From the NCBI GenBank assembly GCA_031271875.1, contig JAISVD010000254.1, forward strand, positions 1-5,109: DNA of 5,109 nt, in the 5' to 3' direction. Below are positions 1 through 5,109 of the stretch, in pieces. Position 1 is the stretch's first letter. Every line of letters begins with the position of its first letter. Below the pieces are notes generated by a model. It had not been told where the DNA came from. It did not search any database and was given only the letters and a program-made list of their open reading frames with translations. The translations under genes and the position numbers were made by a program. This DNA comes from Spirochaetaceae bacterium (lineage in GTDB: Bacteria > Spirochaetota > Spirochaetia > Treponematales > Treponemataceae).

Positions 1-3000
1 AAGCCCGCCGCCGGAAGTACCCGGTACGAGGTGGTGGTTCCCCTCAAGAGCTCCCTTCCCGCAGAACGCACTTCCGTCGCCGTTACCGCCGACATACAGA
101 ACGCCGCTTCCCTGACCGGAGAGGCTGTTATCTATGTTGTACGGCCAAAACCGGAGAATGAAATAATCGCTTCCGAGGAATTCCGCTGGACCAATGATAT
201 ATTGAACTCCGAAGGGGCTGTCCTTCTGAACAGGGATGTTCCGATGTTCGGCTATTACAATGGCCGTCCCGTGGCGGAAGCGGTGTTTGATACCTCCGAT
301 CCCGCGCTGGATATAAGCGTCTCCGGAAATTCCATCGTTCTTACGGCTCTTTCGGACGGCACATGGGAGCCGGGCAGCTTGAGGATAACCGACATCGACG
401 GTCATACCTTTGACGCAGGGCCCTTCTCCTTTGTGGCGGATTCGGAACCGCCGCTGTTGACCATTGCATCTCCGTCATCCGGAGGCGACTGGGTCCGTTC
501 GGATGTGTTGATTGAAGGTTCCGCCAGGGATACCATTTCCGTGGCTTCCGTGGAGTATTCTCTGAACGGCGGCGAATGGCTGCCCCTCGCAGTTTCTTCC
601 GATTCAGCGCAGGAGGTCTCCTTCTCCCAAACAGTAAGCCTTGAGGGAGTTGATGACGGTCTGGTTGTGCTTACGGTGCGCGCCTTCGATTCAGGGGGAA
701 AATCCGCCGTTACCTCCCGGGTACTGAATAAGGATACCGTATCCCCTGCCGTTGTGGTAATCGTCCCCGCTGCGGATGACAGTATAAATGGTGAAACAAC
801 CATCGCGTTCCTTGTGGAGGATGCCGGAAAGCTCGTCTCCGCCGAATATCTGATACCCGGCGAAGAGGACTCTGTGGAAGAATCCGGTATTGCCCTTGAG
901 TTGGGGTCTCTGATCACGACTGTGATCGGAACCGCCGAGCAGCCGCTTTCCCAGACAATGGCGTTCCGGTTTACCGATGCCGCCGGAAATGTGACCGTAA
1001 AGAATACCTGGGATTTCATTGTTGATGAGGAGGTGGATCTGCCGGTGGCGGAGATCCATCTTCCCGCCGAGGATGAGGTTCTCCGGTCGGATTTTGTCAT
1101 ATCCGGAATAGTGTATGATGATGATGGGCCCGCCCGGATATGGTACTCCATCGATGACGCCCCCTTCGTTCCCCTTGAGGAATACGGGTCGAGTTTTTCG
1201 ATCCCCGTACCTCTCCAGAGTGTTACCGACAATGAGCACTATGTGACGGTGTACGCCGAGGATATCCATGGCGTTACGGGACACCATATCCGCAGGAATT
1301 TCCGCATATCCCTGGAGGAACCCAAAGGTCAGGTGGTAACTCCCCTGTTTGACCAGATAGTTAAGGGTATGGTATCCATTACCGGTGTTGCTTCGGACAA
1401 GAATGGTATCGCCAAAGTGCAGGTCTCCCTGGACAACGGGAATACCTTCAACGATGCGATGGGCGCCGAAGAGTGGGAGTATGTGTTTGACTCCCATGTC
1501 ATCGAAGACGGCACCCATGTGGTGTTCATCAGGATATATGACAATTACAATACCGAAGGGCTGTATTCGAGTCTCATGAATATCGATAACACCGCTCCCG
1601 AGGTCTCCCTGAACCTTCCCATGGATGATACCCGTACTTCCGGGCCCCTTTTCGTCTCCGGTTTTACCAGCGACAATATCAGCCTTGAGCGTGTTTACCT
1701 GCGGATCAGAAACCTGAACCTCTCCCAGCCCCCCATCCCTGCCCATATCGAGGAGATCGAACTGCCTCTGGACGCGATAATAACGAAATCCCTGGACCTT
1801 TCGGTACTTCCTTCAGGTTTCTATAACGTCGAGGTAACGGGAGAGGACACCGGCGGAAACCTCACCCGGATATCACGCAATATCGAAATAAATAAAACCC
1901 TTGAGGACAGCCGTATCGAATTCCTGTACCCCCTGAACGGTGAACATGTTCAGGGTATGTTCAATGTATACGGACGGGTGGTCTCCGAAAAACCGATGTC
2001 CACGCTGCTCCTCTATGTTGATGGCGTTGATGTGGGTATCACGGAACCCTCCAGTACGGGCTACTTCAAGTTTACTGTTTCTCCCGAGCTTATCTCGTCG
2101 GGTTCCCACAATCTGGTGATACGGGGTCTCCTTGAAGGGGACAGGATCATCATTTCAGATGAGCGGTATCTGATATATTCGGCTGTGGGGCCGTGGCTTA
2201 CGATAGACAATTTTGTGATGGGGGATTTCGCTATCGAACGTCCCTGGATCGAAGGAAGCGCCGGCTATTCGTTTACTGAAGCGGATCTTCTGGCCATGCG
2301 TTCGCGGGATACCTCAAAATTCGAGCGGGAGCAGCTCCAGGCAAAATCGATCGATCGGATCGAGGTCAGTTTTGATAACGGTAAAACATTCCGTTCCGCC
2401 GATTCCGGGCGGAAGTGGCGATTCCGTATCGAAAATCAGGATATGGCCGAAGGATACCACTTTCTTATTGTCCGGGCGATCATGAAGAACGGTGAGATGG
2501 CGGTGACCCGCTCGATTGTGCAGATCGACAAGACTATCCCTGCGATCAGGCTCATTTCGCCCGCCGAAGGCGGACGGTTTAATGACGGGATAATCTTTTC
2601 CGGGCTTTCCAGCGATGATGTTGACCTCAAGGATGTGAAGATCATCCTCCGTTCCGGGGATAAATCGTCATATGAAATTCCATCCTTCATTCAGGGGCTC
2701 TATCTGGATACCCACTTCTGGGGAGCGACCCTCTATGATATCGGCCTGGGACTTACCTTCTTTGACGATAACGTCAAGCTCCAGGTACAGTTTGGGCAGT
2801 TCACCAGTGAACAGCGTACCTGGATTCAGGAACTTCTGGGACATGATGTTACCAATATGCGATACGGCGGTAATGTCTTCGGAGCGAAACTCCTCGCCAA
2901 CCTGGCGTACATACCCTTCTCCTACTTCCTCGGCCCCGACTGGTCCTGGCTGTCGGCCTCGGTTGCACTGGGCGCGAACTTTTCGCTCTTTACCGAGACC

Positions 3001-3210
3001 CAGAGCGGTAAGCCCCAGATGCTGTCGGCGGTGCTCGCGCAGATTGAGTTTCCACGGGTAACTATACCCAGACAGAAGATGTTCAGAACCTTCTCGTTCT
3101 ATACGGAAGTACAGCTCTGGTTTATCCCAACCGATGTAGATTCGGCAAATGCAGAGATAACTTCACTCCTTCCCCATATCTCCGGCGGGATAAGGATAAA
3201 TGTATTCTGA
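1..3210 (+). CDS. Large Ig-like repeat protein with C-terminal beta-barrel-like segment (5'-partial)
   Basis: The reading frame is open from base 1 to the TGA at 3208-3210, giving 1069 residues in the window. The true start is upstream: the GTG at 31 has no spaced ribosome site and the frame runs on before it. After an N-terminal part (to about 440), roughly eight divergent Ig-like units of about 90-110 residues follow, each opening with a Pro-rich strand: near 448, 736, 1042, 1318, 1591, 1906, 2188 and 2536. Units show the bacterial Ig pattern of a V-x-Y/V-S-L-D/N-G-G hairpin and a later strand ending in A-x-D-x-x-G-N/G. The eighth unit is cut to about half and runs into a segment (about 2670-3210) of alternating hydrophobic strands ending in Phe, like an outer-membrane barrel. 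Likely role, by inference: cell-envelope or surface protein, possibly adhesive or structural. No catalytic domain is recognised. Gene identity is certain, function is not. Confidence 0.9.
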   Translation, partial: KPAAGSTRYEVVVPLKSSLPAERTSVAVTADIQNAASLTGEAVIYVVRPKPENEIIASEEFRWTNDILNSEGAVLLNRDVPMFGYYNGRPVAEAVFDTSDPALDISVSGNSIVLTALSDGTWEPGSLRITDIDGHTFDAGPFSFVADSEPPLLTIASPSSGGDWVRSDVLIEGSARDTISVASVEYSLNGGEWLPLAVSSDSAQEVSFSQTVSLEGVDDGLVVLTVRAFDSGGKSAVTSRVLNKDTVSPAVVVIVPAADDSINGETTIAFLVEDAGKLVSAEYLIPGEEDSVEESGIALELGSLITTVIGTAEQPLSQTMAFRFTDAAGNVTVKNTWDFIVDEEVDLPVAEIHLPAEDEVLRSDFVISGIVYDDDGPARIWYSIDDAPFVPLEEYGSSFSIPVPLQSVTDNEHYVTVYAEDIHGVTGHHIRRNFRISLEEPKGQVVTPLFDQIVKGMVSITGVASDKNGIAKVQVSLDNGNTFNDAMGAEEWEYVFDSHVIEDGTHVVFIRIYDNYNTEGLYSSLMNIDNTAPEVSLNLPMDDTRTSGPLFVSGFTSDNISLERVYLRIRNLNLSQPPIPAHIEEIELPLDAIITKSLDLSVLPSGFYNVEVTGEDTGGNLTRISRNIEINKTLEDSRIEFLYPLNGEHVQGMFNVYGRVVSEKPMSTLLLYVDGVDVGITEPSSTGYFKFTVSPELISSGSHNLVIRGLLEGDRIIISDERYLIYSAVGPWLTIDNFVMGDFAIERPWIEGSAGYSFTEADLLAMRSRDTSKFEREQLQAKSIDRIEVSFDNGKTFRSADSGRKWRFRIENQDMAEGYHFLIVRAIMKNGEMAVTRSIVQIDKTIPAIRLISPAEGGRFNDGIIFSGLSSDDVDLKDVKIILRSGDKSSYEIPSFIQGLYLDTHFWGATLYDIGLGLTFFDDNVKLQVQFGQFTSEQRTWIQELLGHDVTNMRYGGNVFGAKLLANLAYIPFSYFLGPDWSWLSASVALGANFSLFTETQSGKPQMLSAVLAQIEFPRVTIPRQKMFRTFSFYTEVQLWFIPTDVDSANAEITSLLPHISGGIRINVF
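2670..3207 (+). other. C-terminal outer-membrane beta-barrel-like domain of the Ig-repeat protein
   Basis: About 179 residues with a character different from the Ig units before it. They form successive stretches rich in aromatic and Gly residues with alternating polarity, for example GATLYDIGLGLTFF, KLQVQFGQF, WLSASVALGANFSLF, FYTEVQLWFIP and the final HISGGIRINVF. The protein ends in Phe, as many outer-membrane proteins do, where this residue is part of the signal recognised by the assembly machinery. The length would suit a small barrel of about eight strands, well short of a classical autotransporter translocator of roughly 270-300 residues. It could instead be a periplasmic all-beta domain. 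The assignment rests on pattern reading only. Confidence 0.5.
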
Positions 3211-3215
3211 GTTTC

Positions 3216-3245
3216 TGCGGCGTGTTGACATGCGGCGTACTGACA
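3216..3245 (+). repeat. Tandem duplication of a 15-bp unit
   Basis: TGCGGCGTGTTGACA (3216-3230) is followed directly by TGCGGCGTACTGACA (3231-3245), 13 of 15 bases identical. It begins five bases after the stop codon of the Ig-repeat gene. The second copy supplies the left arm of the adjacent stem-loop, and the first copy could pair with the same right arm using three G-U pairs. It looks like a local slippage duplication of a terminator arm. Confidence 0.75.
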
Positions 3246-3290
3246 GTTGTCATATGATGGGCAGTGCGCCGCTGTTTCATTTTATATTTT
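3232..3290 (+). terminator. Probable intrinsic terminator of the Ig-repeat gene
   Basis: GCGGCGTACTG (3232-3242) pairs with CAGTGCGCCGC (3262-3272) over 11 continuous base pairs with one G-U wobble and a 19-base loop. The next 18 bases on the + strand (3273-3290) contain 13 T. It lies 21 bases after the stop of the + strand gene. On the minus strand the stem is not followed by a T run, so it should serve the Ig-repeat gene and not the methyltransferase, whose last codons it overlaps. The loop is longer than in the best intrinsic terminators, which lowers confidence. Confidence 0.65.
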
Positions 3291-3903
3291 CAGCTATTAT
3301 ACAATATGATTTTTTCTTCTTGATTTCTATAATCTCACTTATTTGCATACCGCTGTTTTTTGTACTGGTTTCTATTTCTTCAATAGTATATTTTTTAAAT
3401 CCATATTTTGTATACATTATTTTATTCAGATATTCTTTTGTATAGAGGACATTTAAAAATATTCCACCAGGTTTCAATATACGTTTTATTTCAGAAAATC
3501 CTTTTTCCAAATCATTCCAGAAGTATATCGTATTTACCGTATATACGGTATCAAATGTGTTTTGTGCAAATGATGTTTTACCTATATCTTCCAAAAGTAA
3601 TTGTACTGTTCCGGTGATAATATGCTGTCTGTTTTTTAGTGAAACGCTCTTTAGCATATCATTTGAAATTTCTATACCATACATTTTTACCGGAATATGC
3701 TGCCTGAGTATTTTTCTGATTACATATCCATTCCCAAAACCAATATCCAGTACACTGGTATGGGGTTCCAATTTTATATTTTTTAATACAGCATTATATT
3801 GTTTTTGATTTATTATATTCATTATGTGTGTAGAGATTTTTCCGCCTGTTCCAGTTGGATTTCCAAAATTTTTTCCTACATATTTTATGAAACTGTTAAG
3901 CAT
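3277..3903 (-). CDS. Class I SAM-dependent methyltransferase (complete, 208 residues)
   Basis: Predicted soluble cytoplasmic enzyme that moves a methyl group from S-adenosylmethionine to an unidentified acceptor. The Rossmann-type methyltransferase motifs are in order: motif I VLDIGFGNG (residues 51-59), an acidic ribose-binding position in YGIEIS (Glu78), LEDIGKTSF (104-112) for the adenine-side loop, post-motif FDTVYTVNTIYFWND (117-131), and LKPGG (143-147), which is typical of the Methyltransf_11/25 group. The N-terminus FGNPTGTGGK (13-22) resembles the start of related small methyltransferases of Firmicutes, which supports the ATG at 3901-3903; the frame stays open upstream to 3967 but without a better start codon. 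No Shine-Dalgarno-like sequence precedes this ATG. It lies 91 bp downstream of the ABC exporter on the same strand and converges on the Ig-repeat gene. Its very low GC content and AT-rich codons differ from both neighbours and suggest transfer. The substrate cannot be told from sequence. Confidence 0.92.
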   Translation of the reverse strand: MLNSFIKYVGKNFGNPTGTGGKISTHIMNIINQKQYNAVLKNIKLEPHTSVLDIGFGNGYVIRKILRQHIPVKMYGIEISNDMLKSVSLKNRQHIITGTVQLLLEDIGKTSFAQNTFDTVYTVNTIYFWNDLEKGFSEIKRILKPGGIFLNVLYTKEYLNKIMYTKYGFKKYTIEEIETSTKNSGMQISEIIEIKKKKSYCIIAENIK

Positions 3904-3908
3904 AAGGC

Positions 3909-3938
3909 ATTGTACTATAATACACCGGTTTTTATCAA
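3909..3938 (-). promoter_or_regulatory. Weak sigma70-type promoter candidate for the methyltransferase
   Basis: On the minus strand TTGATA (3938-3933) and TACAAT (3914-3909) are separated by 18 bases. Each matches the consensus hexamer at four or five of six positions. Transcription from it would begin at about the ATG itself, leaving almost no leader, which agrees with the missing ribosome site but is unusual. AT-rich DNA gives such matches easily, so this is only a candidate. The rest of the 91-bp gap (3904-3994) shows no convincing terminator for the ABC gene. Confidence 0.25.
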
Positions 3939-3994
3939 TCTGTGTTTTGATGCTTTTGAGTCTGTTTTACCTGAATGCTGAACGGCTGTTTTTA

Positions 3995-5109
3995 TTATTT
4001 CTGCGTTTTCCTCTCTGTCACTGTTCTGGATTCACGCTCCTCATACTGGAGCCGGTAGAGTCCCGCGTACAGGCCGTTCTGCCCGATAAGTTCCCTGTGG
4101 TTTCCCGATTCCGCCAGAACGCCCCCGGAAAGTACCAGTATCTTGTCGGCGTTTTTTATCGTCGAAAGCCGGTGAGCGATGACCACCGATGTCCTGCCGG
4201 AAAGCACCTTCTGTATGCCGAGCTGGATGAGGTGTTCCGTTTCGGTATCGATTGAACTGGTGGCCTCATCGAGGATGACGATTGAGGGGTTGTGGGCGAT
4301 TACCCGGGCAAAACTGATGAGCTGCCGCTGTCCCGAAGAGATATTCGTGGCGCCCTCGGCGAGCATCGTCTTGTAGCCGTCGGGGAGCCGGGATATGAAC
4401 TCGTGGGCGTGGACGGAACGTGCGGCGGTTTCAACCTCTTCGTCGGAGAGCTCAAGGCCCAGCCTGATATTGTCCGCCACGGTTCCGGAGAAGAGAAACA
4501 CATCCTGCAGCACCGGCAGAATGGAGCGGCGCGCTTCGTCAAGTTTCAGCTCCCTGATGGGGATACCGTCCAGCAGTATCTTCCCGGAATCGATATCCCA
4601 CAGCCGGGTAAGTACGTTGATGATCGTTGTCTTTCCCGCCCCGGTATAACCGACAATAGCGGCCATCTCTCCGGGATTGACCGTAAAGCTCAATCCCTTG
4701 AGTATCTCCTCTCCCTTACGATACGAGAAACGCACATCATCAAAGGTTATATGCCCCCGGAGCAGACCCTTCACCTCAATGCTTCCGTTGTCGGGTATCT
4801 CTTCATCTGTATCAAGCAGGCGGAACACCCGCTCCCCTCCGGCCATGGCGGATTGCAGGAGGGTGTATTTTTCCGCGATATCCTGCACCGGGGAGAAGAA
4901 CATCTGTACCAGGGTGATAAACGCGATAAGCACTCCAACCGACAGGGACATGTTGAGCGCCAGGGAACTCCCCACGGCAATAACAATGGCAATGGTCAGG
5001 TTGGCGAGAAAATCTATAGCCGGGCGGAAGGTTGCGAATACGTACATCTCCCCCAGATTGGCGTGCAGCAGTTCCCCATTCCGGGCGGAAAACTCCTCCC
5101 CGCTCCGCT
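3995..5109 (-). CDS. ABC exporter half-transporter, permease-ATPase fusion (5'-partial)
   Basis: Inner-membrane exporter subunit that uses ATP to move an unidentified substrate (multidrug or lipid type) outwards. The frame is open from the TAA at 3995-3997 to the right edge, giving 370 residues; the ATG at 5045-5047 is internal, since coding continues upstream of it. Present are the last two membrane helices (about 5010-4950 and 4942-4880) and a full nucleotide-binding domain. Counting from that Met, the A-loop Tyr is 109, Walker A GYTGAGKTT 133-141, Q-loop Gln181, signature ISSGQ 236-240, Walker B VILDE 257-261 with the catalytic Glu261, D-loop SSID 264-267 and switch His292. The SSGQRQLISFAR signature region and the QSAMAGGERVFRLLD linker resemble the YheH/LmrD/TM288 type, the catalytically complete half of heterodimeric exporters. 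A partner subunit is therefore expected upstream, beyond the right edge. A homodimer of the MsbA kind remains possible. No clear terminator follows. Confidence 0.95.
   Translation of the reverse strand, partial: RSGEEFSARNGELLHANLGEMYVFATFRPAIDFLANLTIAIVIAVGSSLALNMSLSVGVLIAFITLVQMFFSPVQDIAEKYTLLQSAMAGGERVFRLLDTDEEIPDNGSIEVKGLLRGHITFDDVRFSYRKGEEILKGLSFTVNPGEMAAIVGYTGAGKTTIINVLTRLWDIDSGKILLDGIPIRELKLDEARRSILPVLQDVFLFSGTVADNIRLGLELSDEEVETAARSVHAHEFISRLPDGYKTMLAEGATNISSGQRQLISFARVIAHNPSIVILDEATSSIDTETEHLIQLGIQKVLSGRTSVVIAHRLSTIKNADKILVLSGGVLAESGNHRELIGQNGLYAGLYRLQYEERESRTVTERKTQK

Larger units (their letters stand above)
3273..3994. other. AT-rich segment, probably horizontally acquired
   Basis: Hand-counted 60-base lines give 27% GC (3301-3360), 28% (3541-3600) and 35% (3721-3780), against 62% at 2881-2940 and 55% at 4261-4320. 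The change is abrupt: on the left it falls at the right arm of the terminator stem (about 3272), on the right at the end of the ABC transporter gene (about 3980-4010). The block holds one methyltransferase gene and its upstream region. No transposase, integrase or clear terminal inverted repeat is visible, so the means of entry is unknown. Confidence 0.7.

Noticed and set aside
31..33. GTG at 31 as the true start of the Ig-repeat protein
   Set aside because: The frame is open back to base 1, no spaced ribosome site precedes the GTG, and the following residues are not a signal peptide, as an envelope protein would need.
402..1232. 276-codon open frame on the minus strand inside the Ig-repeat gene
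   Set aside because: It is Ser/Thr-rich, has no domain, overlaps the real frame completely and also overlaps another antisense frame.
691..1746. 351-codon open frame on the minus strand inside the Ig-repeat gene
   Set aside because: It is fully antisense to a clearly coding frame with Ig-like repeats. Its translation is low-complexity and Gly/Ile/His-rich with no recognisable domain. Mid-to-high GC coding DNA commonly leaves such shadow frames.
1941..1952. Perfect 12-bp palindrome TGAACATGTTCA within the Ig-repeat gene, flanked by CCCTGAA/TTCAGGG pairing
   Set aside because: About one perfect 12-bp palindrome is expected by chance in a window of this size. It lies in the middle of a coding sequence and no gene starts nearby.
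3271..3991. GCTGTTT at both edges of the AT-rich block (3271-3277 and 3985-3991), as a possible target-site duplication
   Set aside because: It is only seven bases, the same heptamer also occurs inside the block at 3352-3358, and no terminal inverted repeats or transposase accompany it. Chance is sufficient.
3824..4255. 143-codon + strand frame spanning the methyltransferase start and the ABC transporter end
   Set aside because: It is antisense to two well-supported genes and crosses the composition boundary. It has no coherent protein character.

Overview
The window holds three protein genes: two partial genes of moderate-to-high GC (about 55-60% on hand-counted lines) flanking one complete, strongly AT-rich gene (about 27-35% GC on hand-counted lines). 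A large protein built of bacterial Ig-like repeats that ends in a segment resembling an outer-membrane beta-barrel, with a C-terminal Phe, points to a diderm bacterium. The flavour (long Ig-repeat protein, mid GC, two-subunit-type ABC exporter) would fit a spirochaete of the Spirochaeta/Treponema kind, but that is only an impression and no marker gene in the window proves it.

Layout. Positions 1-3210 (+) are the 3' part of a giant Ig-like repeat protein whose start lies before the window. Positions 3211-3276 are a short intergenic gap with a 15-bp tandem duplication and an 11-bp stem followed by a T-rich stretch, a good candidate intrinsic terminator for the + strand gene. Positions 3277-3903 (-) are a complete class I SAM-dependent methyltransferase of 208 residues in an AT-rich block. 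Positions 3904-3994 are a 91-bp AT-rich gap with only a weak promoter candidate. Positions 3995-5109 (-) are the 3' part of an ABC exporter half-transporter (last two membrane helices plus the complete ATPase domain), whose start lies beyond the right edge.

How they relate. The methyltransferase lies downstream of, and in the same direction as, the ABC exporter, so read-through is possible, but its base composition says it arrived separately and it may have its own promoter. It converges on the Ig-repeat gene, and the likely terminator of that gene sits exactly at the composition boundary. Nothing shows that the three products work together. No tRNA, rRNA, CRISPR array, transposase or integrase was seen, and I found no convincing undescribed multi-gene system. 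The points most worth a second look are the Ig-repeat/barrel architecture and the AT-rich methyltransferase insertion.
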